Shown: piece after piece, positions 33,105-41,124 of the stretch
How the letters are laid out: the number at the start of each line of letters is the position of its first letter
How positions within the stretch are numbered: the first letter of the stretch is position 1
DNA from: Mycetocola reblochoni REB411
Lineage (GTDB): Bacteria; Actinomycetota; Actinomycetes; Actinomycetales; Microbacteriaceae
Reading direction: 5' to 3'
DNA length: 57,192 nt
NCBI RefSeq assembly: GCF_900163835.1
Contig: NZ_FUKR01000017.1
Coordinates: 1-57,192 of the forward strand
The notes under the pieces: generated by a model
What the model was told of the DNA's origin: nothing
What the model saw: the letters and a program-made list of their open reading frames with translations, nothing else
The model's database searches: none
Made by a program: the position numbers and the translations under genes

Positions 33105-35576
33105 CTAGCCGGCGACCAGGTCTTCGCTGAGCTCCCCGCCCTCCGCGCGGGAGACGAAGCAGCGGTAGCTGCGGTCCCCGTCGGCCGTCCACTCGTCGTC
33201 GTTCACGGGGTAGCTGCCCTGCACCTGCAGCTCGGAGACAGGGACCTCGCCGTCGGACCTGATCGTGCCGGGCGCCGCGCACCACAGCCCGATCTGGCTG
33301 GCGAGCTCCTCCTCGCCCGGGTAGGCGGCAGCCGGGTCGTCGGTGATCTCACCGACCGCGACGAGCTGGGCCTGGTGCGGCTGCGCGCAGTCGACGACCG
33401 TGAACTCGGCCTGCCACGGGTCGGTGTAGTCGCTCAGGCACTCGCCCCCGTTCAGGGCCGTCCACGGCTGGACGCCGAGCGCTGCCGGCCCTTGGGCCTC
33501 GGTCGGGGTGGCCGTGGCCGTCGGGGTGGCCGTCGGGGTCGGGATCGCCGCGGGCGTTCCCCCCGTGAACAGGCGCGGAAGGAACAAGCCGATCACGAAG
33601 AAGACGATCAGTCCGGCGACCGCGATGAGGACGAAACGCGTGCCCCCGGCCCCCTCGGAGGGTCGTGCCCGGCGGCCGCTCCCTCCACCGCTCCCGCCAC
33701 CGTGCGGGGCGGCGACCGTCTCGACGGGTGTCGTCGGGTCGGGCTCGGACGCGGTGACCTCGTCCTGGGGCAGGACGGCCGGCACGACGGAGGCCGACGA
33801 GGCCCTGACCGCGGAGACCGGCTGCGTTCCCTGGACGAGGGCTTCACCGAAGACGGCCGAATCGTTGATCGGGTCGATGTCGAGTTCCGGCTCGGGCTCA
33901 GGCTCCGTTGCCACGTCACGGTCGCCGGCCCGACCACGGGCCGATGCCGACCGACGACCGACGCCGGGCACGGCCGCGCCCGGCGCGGGAACGGGATCGT
34001 CGATGCCGTCCAGCTCGTCGTCGATGCCGCCGTTCTCGGCGTTGTTCGCTGCCGCGAGCGCGGCGAGCGAGTCGTCGTTCGCCGCGGTGAGAGCAGCGAG
34101 CTCCTCGTCCTCGACGCTGGCCGGGGCCTGAGCGTCGTGCGGGGTTGCGAGGGCGACGAGATCGTCCGCGCTCAGCTCGATCGCCTCGCTCGACGCGACC
34201 GCCACGGCCTCCGCCGGATCGGTCGTCGGATCGCCGGCGACGGGCGCAGGCGGCACGACCGCGGGATCGCCGTCGAGGGTCGCGGAAGCCTCCGTTCCCG
34301 TGGCGCCGTCGACGTCCGCGGTCCCTGCGGACCCTGCTGCCTCGGCAGCGGAGTCCGCCGCCGACGGAGCTCCCGGCTCGGTCGGCTCGGTCGCGGCTGA
34401 GGTGTCGATGACCGTCCAGCTGAGCGGTTCGACCGGGCCGGGGGCGGCCCCGCCCGGCGGCGGCTTGAAGAGAGCGGGGGCACCGGCGGCAGCACCGACG
34501 GCGGTCCCGGCTGCACCCACGGTCCCGGCCGTCGGACCGGGGGAGCCGGTGCCAGACGTATCCGTCGCAGCGTCCGTGTCGGTGCCCGAACCGGCAGCGG
34601 CGGACGGGCTCAGCGACCAGGGGAAGAAGCGCGCGGAGTCCTCGAAGGGGTTGTCGGCGGCGCTCTGCGCCGCGGCGCCGTCCCCATCAGCATCAGCATC
34701 AGCATCAGCATCAGCCGCATCGTCGGTCCCGGCGGGACTGGCCGGGGCCGCCGCCGAACGCTCCTCGATCCCGGCAGCTCCCCCCTGCTCGGTCGGGGAC
34801 GGCTCGGCCTCGGGCTTGGGCGGCACCGCGTCGGACTGGTCGGGGACGGAGGGAGCCACAGCGGCCTCCGGCCCTCCAGGCACGGAGGGAGCGGCAGCGG
34901 CCTCCGGCCCTCCCGGGACGGCGTCGCCGTTCAGGCCGTCGTTCACACCCGCATCGACGCCCGTCCCCACCTCGGCGGCACCGGCGTCGGCACCGGCCCC
35001 GGCCGCGGGCAGGACGAACGCGACCCCGGGATGGCTGCCGGGCGCGGGGGCCCTGGCGGCACGGACAGCGTCGATCCGAGCGGCATCCGCCGCCCCTGGC
35101 ACCGACTCCGCGTCGGCCGTGACCGGCAGCTCCACGTGGTCCGGCGCTTCCGCACCCGCGCCGGCATCGGCATCGGCGTCGGCGTCGGGAGCACCATCGG
35201 CACCGGCATCGTTGACTGCGGACGGGGTGTTCGCCTCCACGGCGCCGTCACTCGACTGCACCGGCAGAGCCTGCGTCGCCTCGTCAACGACAACGCCCTC
35301 GACGACCGGAAGAGCCTGGGTCTCCTCCCCCTGCGCGCCACCGACCACCGGCAGAGCCTGCGTCGCCTCGTCAACGACGACGCCCTCGACGACCGGAAGA
35401 GCCCGGGTCTCGGCATCGTCTCCGCCTCGCACGACCGGCAGAGCCTGCGTCGCCTCGTCGGCACTGTCCTCCACGACCGGGAGGGCGGCCGTCTCGTCCG
35501 GCTCGTCGCCCAGCTGGCCGAGCAGCCACTCCGTCGAGGATGGCTCGTCCCCCTGGCCCTCCGGTCGCGCGTTCAC
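33105..35576 (-). CDS. Septum-formation-family membrane protein with long low-complexity N-terminus
   Basis: 823 residues. Residues 20-105 hold six spaced copies of a T-(Q/R/A)-A-L-P-V motif (such as DEATQALPVVEG). Residues 105-640 are Ala/Asp/Pro/Glu-rich and disordered, with an (Asp-Ala)5 tract. One transmembrane helix at about 648-670 (FVLIAVAGLIVFFVIGLFL), then a short Pro/Thr linker. The outer domain (about 700-823) has four cysteines at 713, 730, 766 and 806 and the GECL/VVDCAQPHQAQLVAVGEI pattern of the actinobacterial Septum_form/DUF4190-associated family. The GTG start overlaps the pyrE stop. Probably a cell-division or envelope protein. The low-complexity part makes the exact family less certain. 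Confidence 0.75.
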   Translation of the reverse strand: MNARPEGQGDEPSSTEWLLGQLGDEPDETAALPVVEDSADEATQALPVVRGGDDAETRALPVVEGVVVDEATQALPVVGGAQGEETQALPVVEGVVVDEATQALPVQSSDGAVEANTPSAVNDAGADGAPDADADADAGAGAEAPDHVELPVTADAESVPGAADAARIDAVRAARAPAPGSHPGVAFVLPAAGAGADAGAAEVGTGVDAGVNDGLNGDAVPGGPEAAAAPSVPGGPEAAVAPSVPDQSDAVPPKPEAEPSPTEQGGAAGIEERSAAAPASPAGTDDAADADADADADGDGAAAQSAADNPFEDSARFFPWSLSPSAAAGSGTDTDAATDTSGTGSPGPTAGTVGAAGTAVGAAAGAPALFKPPPGGAAPGPVEPLSWTVIDTSAATEPTEPGAPSAADSAAEAAGSAGTADVDGATGTEASATLDGDPAVVPPAPVAGDPTTDPAEAVAVASSEAIELSADDLVALATPHDAQAPASVEDEELAALTAANDDSLAALAAANNAENGGIDDELDGIDDPVPAPGAAVPGVGRRSASARGRAGDRDVATEPEPEPELDIDPINDSAVFGEALVQGTQPVSAVRASSASVVPAVLPQDEVTASEPDPTTPVETVAAPHGGGSGGGSGRRARPSEGAGGTRFVLIAVAGLIVFFVIGLFLPRLFTGGTPAAIPTPTATPTATATPTEAQGPAALGVQPWTALNGGECLSDYTDPWQAEFTVVDCAQPHQAQLVAVGEITDDPAAAYPGEEELASQIGLWCAAPGTIRSDGEVPVSELQVQGSYPVNDDEWTADGDRSYRCFVSRAEGGELSEDLVAG
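34686..34715 (+). repeat. Hexanucleotide tandem repeat, 5 copies of ATCAGC
   Basis: Five perfect copies, encoding Asp-Ala dipeptides on the minus strand inside the septum-formation protein. A degenerate related stretch (GCATCG/GCGTCG) occurs near 35163-35190 in the same gene. Confidence 0.93.
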
Positions 35577-36124
35577 TCGGTCAGCCCCAGGTCCGCGAGG
35601 CCGATCGCGGCGAGATACGGGTATCCGGCGGCCTCGATACGCTCCTTCGCGCCGGTGTTGCGATCGACGACGACCGCGACGGCCGCGATCTCCGCGCCCA
35701 CCTTCTCGAGTGCGGCGATCGCCGTCAGAGGGGACCCGCCCGTCGTCGAGGTGTCCTCGACCACGATGACGCGCTTGCCCGCGAGGTCGGGCCCCTCGAC
35801 CTGACGCCCCCTGCCGTGGTCCTTCGGCTCCTTGCGCACGACGAAGGCGTCCAGCCCGGCGCCGCGTGCGGCGCCCTGGTGCAGGATCGCGGCCGCGATC
35901 GGGTCGGCGCCCATCGTCAGGCCCCCGACGGCGGCGACGTCGGGGACGTCCGCGATGAGGTCGAGCATGACCTGGCCGATGAGCGGGGCGACCCGGTGGT
36001 CAAGGCTGACGCGCCGCAGGTCGACGTAGTAACTGGCCTTCGCGCCGCTGGTCAGCGTGAAGTCGCCGTGGAACACGGCGTCGGTGGAGATGTAGTCGAT
36101 GAGCTGCTGGCGGGAGTCGGTCAC
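35573..36124 (-). CDS. pyrE: Orotate phosphoribosyltransferase
   Basis: 183 residues, usual length for actinobacterial enzymes. Converts orotate and PRPP to OMP in pyrimidine synthesis. PRPP-binding motif VIVVEDTSTTGGSPLTAI, flexible catalytic loop KEPKDHGRGRQVEG, and N-terminal region FTLTSGAKASYYVDLRR, all standard. The GTG start has no ribosome site but lies 8 nt after TAACAT, suggesting an internal leaderless promoter. It is 18 nt downstream of the Asp23-like gene and overlaps the septum-formation gene (GTGA). Confidence 0.97.
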   Translation of the reverse strand: MTDSRQQLIDYISTDAVFHGDFTLTSGAKASYYVDLRRVSLDHRVAPLIGQVMLDLIADVPDVAAVGGLTMGADPIAAAILHQGAARGAGLDAFVVRKEPKDHGRGRQVEGPDLAGKRVIVVEDTSTTGGSPLTAIAALEKVGAEIAAVAVVVDRNTGAKERIEAAGYPYLAAIGLADLGLTE

Positions 36125-36132
36125 AATTGACC

Positions 36133-36138
36133 ATGTTA
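36133..36138 (-). promoter_or_regulatory. Candidate -10 box (TAACAT) for leaderless pyrE
   Basis: Minus strand TAACAT, 8 nt, GTG. Sits in a conspicuously AT-rich 18-nt gap. Confidence 0.5.
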
Positions 36139-36142
36139 GAGG

Positions 36143-36493
36143 TCAGCCCGCGGAAAACAGCCCCTCAGCGACGTCGACGATGCGAACCGTGACCTCCGGC
36201 GTGCCGTCCTCCCCGCCGCGGAGTCCGGGGAGCCCCGCGACGACCTCCGCCACGAGCGCGGCGGCGGCGGGGGCGCTGTGCCCCGCGATGGCCACGTCGA
36301 CGGCGATCCGCCAGCGGCCCTCCGCCCGCTCCACGACCGCGTTCGGAACGGGGTCGCGTCCGGACAGCCCTGCCCCGATGCGACCGAGCGACCGCCCCCG
36401 CGGCCGGGTCCTCACCCCGTCGATCCCGTCCACCGCGGCGTCAACCGTGGCGGCGAGGCCCGCGAACTCCGCGGGGTCACGATCCTGAGTCAT
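36143..36493 (-). CDS. Asp23-like small protein
   Basis: 116 residues, soluble, Ala/Val/Gly-rich. The second half, GRWRIAVDVAIAGHSAPAAAALVAEVV through PEVTVRIVDVAEG, follows the strand-helix-strand pattern of Asp23/Gls24 (DUF322) domains, in which alternating hydrophobic strands end in V-x-V-x-D-V. Overlaps the larger Asp23-like gene by ATGA, so both are made together with the sigma factor. The relation to the Asp23 family is by pattern only; it may be a paralogue acting as partner or chaperone of the neighbour. Function unknown. Confidence 0.55.
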   Translation of the reverse strand: MTQDRDPAEFAGLAATVDAAVDGIDGVRTRPRGRSLGRIGAGLSGRDPVPNAVVERAEGRWRIAVDVAIAGHSAPAAAALVAEVVAGLPGLRGGEDGTPEVTVRIVDVAEGLFSAG

Positions 36494-37083
36494 GCGCCGT
36501 CCTCCCTCGAATGCTCCGACCTGCCGCCGACGTGCACCTCGTCGACCCTGATGTCGACCCGCTCAGGGACCCGGCCGAGGTGCTCGCTCACGGTGTCCTG
36601 GACGATGCGCCTGAGCGCCGCCGTCGCCGCCGGTGCAGCGGTCGGCCACACCAGGGCCACGCGCAGGGACACCGTGACCGGTGAGTCGCTGGCATCGAGC
36701 TCGCCCTCGAACACGCACCGCTCGACGATGAGCCCCGGCACCCGCGCGCCTGCGGCCTGACGGATCGCCCCGCGCAGCGCGCCCTCCGTGATGACCCTGG
36801 CCTTGCCGACGTCCAACGGCAGGTCCCTGCCCGATCGCGATTCGAGCGCGATCTGGCTGAGAACGCCGGCGAACCAGTTCTGCGAGGGCTCGGGCAGCGC
36901 ATCGGCCTCGGAGGCGATGAGCCGGGCGCCGAGGTCGCGCAGGTGCGCCATCTCGCGCATCAGCCGGCTCGCCTCGGGGGACTCCTCGATGGTGGCGTCG
37001 TACGGGGCACGGCCGGAGTCGAGGTAGGCGCTGATGCGCTCCACGTCGACCTCGTCGTCCCGCAGGGGCCGTTCCTCGCTCAT
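36490..37083 (-). CDS. Anti-sigma-like N-terminus fused to Asp23/Gls24-like domain
   Basis: 197 residues. The first 85 residues (VERISAYLDSGRAPYDATIEES, then LMREMAHLRDLGARL) look like the helical sigma-binding fold of zinc-free anti-sigma factors; the HxxxCxxC zinc motif is absent. From about 90 (LPLDVGKARVITEGALRGAIRQAAGARVPGLIVERC) to the end (VDIRVDEVHVGG) the protein matches Asp23/Gls24 envelope-stress proteins. No membrane segment. The ATG overlaps the stop of the sigma-factor gene by ATGA, a typical sigma/anti-sigma arrangement. It likely restrains or responds to the sigma factor. The fusion reading is inferred. Confidence 0.65.
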   Translation of the reverse strand: MSEERPLRDDEVDVERISAYLDSGRAPYDATIEESPEASRLMREMAHLRDLGARLIASEADALPEPSQNWFAGVLSQIALESRSGRDLPLDVGKARVITEGALRGAIRQAAGARVPGLIVERCVFEGELDASDSPVTVSLRVALVWPTAAPAATAALRRIVQDTVSEHLGRVPERVDIRVDEVHVGGRSEHSREDGA

Positions 37084-37628
37084 CGCCAAACCTCCACCTC
37101 GTGTACCAGGGTCGCACGTGCCCTGGCCAGACGGCCACGGACCACGGCGGCGGTGACGCCGAGCTCGGCGGCGATCTCCTCGTAGCTGAGCCCGCCGAGC
37201 TCCCGCATCGCCCACACCTCTCGTTGGGCGGAGGGCAGCGCCTCGAGGGCCGCGGAGAGACGCTGCAGGCCCTCACCGGCGATGGCGCGACGCTCGGGGT
37301 CGTCACGCTCCGGGGATGGGACCTGGTCGTCGATCGGCGTGTCCTCGACGCGGCGGCTGCGGATGAGGTCGATGCTCCGGTTGGACACGATCCGCCGCAT
37401 CCACGCCTTGAAGCGGTCGGGCTCGTTCAGGGAGTCCAGCCTGCGCCAGGCGGTGATGAACGCGGCCTGCACCACGTCGTCGGCGTCCGCCCGTGACCCC
37501 GTCAGGCGGATGGCGTACGCACGGAGGTAGCCGGCGTGCCGCCGCAGCAGCACGGCGAAGGCCCGCTCGTCCCCGTCTATCGACATCTGCGCAAGGACGC
37601 CGTCGCTGAGCTCATCCCGAGCTTCCAT
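37080..37628 (-). CDS. ECF-type sigma-70 family RNA polymerase sigma factor
   Basis: 182 residues. Region 2 at about 18-90: RAFAVLLRRHAGYLRAYAIRLTG, ADADDVVQAAFITAWRRLDSLN, FKAWMRRIVSNRSIDLIRSRR. Region 4 at about 125-178: RLSAALEALPSAQREVWAMRELGGLSYEEIAAELGVTAAVVRGRLARAR (helix-turn-helix). No region 1, region 3 or C-terminal extension, so an ECF-group sigma factor. The ATG with GGGGAG upstream is used; an in-frame ATG about 30 nt earlier has no better support. First gene of a run of overlapped genes that includes the two Asp23-like proteins. Confidence 0.93.
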   Translation of the reverse strand: MEARDELSDGVLAQMSIDGDERAFAVLLRRHAGYLRAYAIRLTGSRADADDVVQAAFITAWRRLDSLNEPDRFKAWMRRIVSNRSIDLIRSRRVEDTPIDDQVPSPERDDPERRAIAGEGLQRLSAALEALPSAQREVWAMRELGGLSYEEIAAELGVTAAVVRGRLARARATLVHEVEVWR

Positions 37629-37666
37629 TGCTCCCCCTCGACCCCAGGTTGCCATCATTCGATCCC

Positions 37667-37694
37667 GATGACGACCCCCCGTCGGCGCGTCATC
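37667..37694 (-). terminator. Weak hairpin at the end of the cholesterol oxidase gene
   Basis: GATGACG / CGTCATC arms, 7 bp, 14-nt loop, overlapping the stop codon of the oxidase gene. It lies between that gene and the sigma-factor promoter region, which shows no other clear motif. Confidence 0.35.
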
Positions 37695-39375
37695 CCGGCA
37701 TGAGCCGGTCGAGCAACGGAGAGCTGAACACCCGATCAGGATCATAACGCGAGAGGGTGCGGACGGCCGAGCCCCACTCCGGGAAGAGCGCGGGCGTTTC
37801 GGCGATGACGTCGTCGTCCGTCCACGACCCGTCCGCCGTCGTGGCCCACCGCTTCGCCCACTCCGGCCGGGCGACGCCGAGGTCCGCGTAGTCCGTGCGG
37901 AGCGACGCCTCCAGCTCCTCGAAGAAGGCGTATTCGTGCGGCGTCCCCGGCAGGGTGAGCGCGTCGAGCCACACCACGGTGTCGAGCTCGGGACGACCGG
38001 CAACGGGGGCGGCCGCGGACAGGGAGGGGGCCACCGCACCCCTGATGCCGACCGCCGCCGGGTCGTCCACCCCGGTCACGCGGATCTCGACGCAACTGTT
38101 GAGGGGGTACTGGCGCCGATCGCGATAGCGCGCGAGCGCCGCGGTCATCCACTCGGAGAAGCGGTGCACGACCTCCTGCACGTCCGCACGGGCGACGATG
38201 ATCGCGTGCGACCCGGCGCTGACCCGCAGCGTGGTCGGCTTGACGAAGTTGAGGAAGTCCTTCGCCGGGCCCCACATGTCACGCGCGAGGGCCGCGGTCA
38301 GGCCGGCCCGCGTCGCCGTGATGACCGCGGCGCCGAACGCGGGCGCGACCCAGTCCTGCCCGGAGACGAGTCGTCCGAGCAGCTGCGGCACGGGGTCGGG
38401 CAGGTTGTCGGCGAAGAGGTAGTTGTACGGCCCCCGCGTCCGCCGCGAGGTCCAGGGCTTGTCCGGGGTGACGTCCCACCGCTGCACCCAGGGGTGGTCG
38501 GTGAAGGTGTACCAGATCAGGCCGACCCGGCCGGCGGAGTCGAGCAGGGCGGACAGGCTGCGGTCCCCGGCGACCCGCGGCGAGGCGAAGAGCTCCCGCG
38601 TGGGGATGTCGGTGTAGTTGCGGCAGCGCAGCGAGTAGGCGGGCATCACCTGGAGCGTCACCTCGAGCACGAAGGCACGGCCCAGATGGGCGAGGAACGG
38701 CGCGATATCGGGGTCGTTGCGCTCGAAACGCTTCGCACGGTACTCGCCGCGCCCGGCGTCCCACACCGCGGCCGTCAGCGTGACGACGAGGTTGCTCATC
38801 GTCCCCATGTTCTGGTTGGCCTCGGGGCTCTCACCCGCGGCGAGGACGCCGGTCCCGTGCGCGTTGACGGCGAGCACGCCGCCGACGGTGACGTCGCCCG
38901 GCGCCGGCGTCGCGGCGATCGAGTAGCCGTTGGCGTTCAGGTAGCCCAGCACCGCGTCCATGCGCGCCCCGGCCTCCACCCTCAGCCGGCCCGCGCGGGG
39001 GATGCTCATCGCGGTCAGGTGCGCCGTCGTGTCGACGAGGATCACCCTGGCGGTCTTCCGCGTTCCCGGCTCGACGGTGACCGGCGACCAGGAGTGCCGG
39101 TACCCGCGGGCCCTGACGGTGTATCCGGCGGCGTGCGCCCAGTTGACGACCGCGAGCACCTGCGCCTGGTTGCGGGGAACGCAGGTCCAGAGCGGGTCGG
39201 TCGAGACGACGCCGTCCCAGTTCTTGTACACCTCCCGCCTGACGGTGATCCCCGACGGGAATCCGGGGAGCACGTCGGCGGCGATCGCCGGCGTCTCCAC
39301 TCCGACGACGGCTGCGGTGCCGACGGCGGCTATCCCCGCACCGATGAGGGTGCGGCGGCTGAGGTCCTTGGTCAT
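37690..39375 (-). CDS. Secreted covalent-FAD cholesterol oxidase-like enzyme (VAO fold)
   Basis: 561 residues. Close in pattern over the whole length to class II cholesterol oxidase of Brevibacterium sterolicum, which oxidises cholesterol to cholest-4-en-3-one. Twin-arginine signal SRRTLIGAG with a hydrophobic stretch to about 33 (Tat export, folded with FAD). FAD domain: RARGYRHSW with H94 as the likely covalent FAD ligand, VNAHGTG, LGRAF. Active-site pair E430 and R432 in CVEIRVTG matches the known Glu475/Arg477. The known Glu311 gate corresponds to Asp293 here (FTDHPW). C-terminal VWLDALTLPGTPHEYAFF and DPDRVFSSPLLDRLMPG match. Sterol substrate is likely but unproven. Confidence 0.88.
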   Translation of the reverse strand: MTKDLSRRTLIGAGIAAVGTAAVVGVETPAIAADVLPGFPSGITVRREVYKNWDGVVSTDPLWTCVPRNQAQVLAVVNWAHAAGYTVRARGYRHSWSPVTVEPGTRKTARVILVDTTAHLTAMSIPRAGRLRVEAGARMDAVLGYLNANGYSIAATPAPGDVTVGGVLAVNAHGTGVLAAGESPEANQNMGTMSNLVVTLTAAVWDAGRGEYRAKRFERNDPDIAPFLAHLGRAFVLEVTLQVMPAYSLRCRNYTDIPTRELFASPRVAGDRSLSALLDSAGRVGLIWYTFTDHPWVQRWDVTPDKPWTSRRTRGPYNYLFADNLPDPVPQLLGRLVSGQDWVAPAFGAAVITATRAGLTAALARDMWGPAKDFLNFVKPTTLRVSAGSHAIIVARADVQEVVHRFSEWMTAALARYRDRRQYPLNSCVEIRVTGVDDPAAVGIRGAVAPSLSAAAPVAGRPELDTVVWLDALTLPGTPHEYAFFEELEASLRTDYADLGVARPEWAKRWATTADGSWTDDDVIAETPALFPEWGSAVRTLSRYDPDRVFSSPLLDRLMPG

Positions 39376-39454
39376 GTGTGGTCCTTCTCTGCGGGTGCGA
39401 CGGGTGCGTCAGGCTCGGCGGTGCCGCGTATCTCGGCGGGACCGGCACGAAGAG

Positions 39455-39487
39455 GTGCCCACCCCGTCACGATGACGGGGCGGGCAC
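39455..39487 (-). terminator. Strong hairpin after the small secreted-protein gene
   Basis: 14-bp stem GTGCCCACCCCGTC / GACGGGGCGGGCAC with one G-T wobble and a 5-nt loop, starting 7 nt after the stop codon; the transcript then reads CUCUUCGU. Confidence 0.75.
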
Positions 39488-39494
39488 CGCGGGG

Positions 39495-39983
39495 TCAGCT
39501 GCGCGAGCTGAACGGGTTGACGCCGACCCTGTCCAGGACGCCGCAGCCGGTGACGACGCTGAGCGCCGTCGCGGGCAGGTGGAACAGGCCGTCACTGATC
39601 GCGTAGGCGGGGATCTGGAGGATGGCCCTGTTCAGCAGCGCCAGCGTCGTCAGCGGGGTGTCCTTGCCGGTGGCGAGCCGCTCCAGCGTCTTCGCGTTCT
39701 TCGAGATGTACTTCTGGATGTCGCGGCCGTGGTCCGAGAAGTTGACGTTCAGCCACGAGGCGACCGCGAGCGGTCCTTTGCAGAGCGGGATGACGCGCGT
39801 GGACTCCTTGTGGCTCGGCGACCACTCCCCGTCGCCGAAGGTCGCCGACTGCACACTGACGGCCGGGGCTGCCTGGGCCTGCGCGGGCGCGACCGCGACA
39901 CCGGTGACGGCGAGGGCGGCGATCGTTCCGGCGATGACCGCCCTGCGTCCGCGGCGGACGCGGCTGGTGGTGTTCTCTGACAT
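39495..39983 (-). CDS. Small secreted protein of unknown function
   Basis: 162 residues. Signal peptide about 1-38 (VRRGRRAVIAGTIAALAVTG, ending AQAQAAP). Mature part of about 120 residues with two cysteines (PLCKGP and VTGCGV) that may pair, a helical middle (DIQKYISKNAKTLERLATG, then LTTLALLNRAILQIPAYAI) and a hydrophobic end. The ATG follows AGGGGGAAAC. It is followed by a strong hairpin, so it is probably not strictly co-transcribed with the cholesterol oxidase gene 120 nt further on, though both are secreted and in the same direction. No family recognised. Confidence 0.72.
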   Translation of the reverse strand: MSENTTSRVRRGRRAVIAGTIAALAVTGVAVAPAQAQAAPAVSVQSATFGDGEWSPSHKESTRVIPLCKGPLAVASWLNVNFSDHGRDIQKYISKNAKTLERLATGKDTPLTTLALLNRAILQIPAYAISDGLFHLPATALSVVTGCGVLDRVGVNPFSSRS

Positions 39984-40228
39984 GTTTCCCCCTGGATGTG
40001 ATGGTGTCCCCGAGGCGCGACGAACACCGCCGTCTCTGGCGGTGCGGTGCGGATCGGGGCGGGACTGAGCATTCCCGTGGAGTGAGAGTAGGGCCGTCGT
40101 CGGCCGCCGCGTCGGCTCGGTGTGGACAGGGATGGGCAGTTGCGGATAGCGGATGGGAAGCGCGATGGGCAGCGCGGTGGACGACCCCGGTGGACCGGGC
40201 GGTGGAGAGCGCGACGGACGCCCGCCGC

Positions 40229-40234
40229 TAGGCT
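40229..40234 (+). promoter_or_regulatory. Candidate -10 box (TAGGCT) for leaderless xthA
   Basis: TAGGCT, 7 nt, ATG; no ribosome site. Bases 39984-40228 hold the ribosome site of the preceding divergent gene and otherwise no recognised feature. Confidence 0.5.
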
Positions 40235-40241
40235 GAAACGC

Positions 40242-41099
40242 ATGCGCATCGCCACCTGGAACGTGAACTCCGCCCGCGCCCGCGTCGAGCGGATCGTCGA
40301 CTTCCTCGTCCGGGACGACATCGACGTCCTGGCGATGCAGGAGATCAAGTGCAGGGACGACCAGTTCCCCCACGAACGCTTCACCGCGGCCGGCTACGAG
40401 GTCGTCACGCACGGCCTCAACCAGTGGAACGGCGTCGCGATCGCCTCACGGCTGCCCATCGACGAGACCGCGATCGGCTTCCCCGGCATGCCCGGCTTCG
40501 GCGAGCCGGGGGCGAAGGCCCCCGCAGGCGCCGACCCGGAGGGCCGCCCCCTGGAGGCGAGGGCGATGCGGGCGACCGTCGACGGGATCGAGATCTGGAG
40601 CCTGTACGTCCCGAACGGCCGCAGCCTCGACCACGACCACTACCGGTACAAGCTCGCCTGGCTCGACGCGCTGCGGGCCCACACGGAGCAGCGCCTGGCC
40701 GATGCCCCGGAGGTGCCGCTCGCGCTGACCGGCGACTGGAACGTCGCGCCGACCGACGCCGACATGGGCGATCCCAGCTTCGGCCCCGGATCGACGCACG
40801 TGTCCGCGCCCGAGCGGGAGGCCTTCGCCGCGTTCACGCGCGCGGGGCTCAGCGACGTGGTCCGCCCCCTCGTACCCGAGGGCTACACCTTCTGGGACTA
40901 CACGCAGCTGCGCTTCCCGCGCGACGAGGGGATGCGCATCGACTTCATCCTCGGCTCGGACGCCTTCGCCCGCCTCGTCGAGGGCGCCCAGATCGCCAGG
41001 GACGAGCGCAAGGGCGACGGCCCGAGCGACCACGTCCCCGTCGTCGTCGATATCGCCGGGGACGAGGACGAGGACGACCGGCCGATGATCTTCGGCTGA
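40242..41099 (+). CDS. xthA: Exodeoxyribonuclease III (AP endonuclease)
   Basis: 285 residues. Mg-dependent exonuclease/AP endonuclease of base-excision repair, EEP fold. Catalytic set: N7 (TWNVNS), E34 (MQEIKC), Tyr in LYVPNG, D and N of GDWNVAP, D of RIDFILGS, and terminal SDHVPVV with the general-base His. A loop of about ten residues rich in Gly/Pro/Ala (EPGAKAPAGADPEGRP) sits between strands. The ATG at 40242 begins the first beta strand; upstream in-frame sequence is not protein-like. The stop codon lies within the terminator stem. Confidence 0.95.
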   Translation: MRIATWNVNSARARVERIVDFLVRDDIDVLAMQEIKCRDDQFPHERFTAAGYEVVTHGLNQWNGVAIASRLPIDETAIGFPGMPGFGEPGAKAPAGADPEGRPLEARAMRATVDGIEIWSLYVPNGRSLDHDHYRYKLAWLDALRAHTEQRLADAPEVPLALTGDWNVAPTDADMGDPSFGPGSTHVSAPEREAFAAFTRAGLSDVVRPLVPEGYTFWDYTQLRFPRDEGMRIDFILGSDAFARLVEGAQIARDERKGDGPSDHVPVVVDIAGDEDEDDRPMIFG

Positions 41100-41121
41100 G
41101 CCCGACGGCTCAGCGGGTTTT
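41095..41121 (+). terminator. Rho-independent terminator overlapping the xthA stop codon
   Basis: Perfect 8-bp stem GCTGAGCC / GGCTCAGC, loop CGAC, followed by GGGTTTT. The TGA stop is inside the left arm. The convergent AEC gene ends 4 nt further on. Confidence 0.85.
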
Positions 41122-41124
41122 CAC

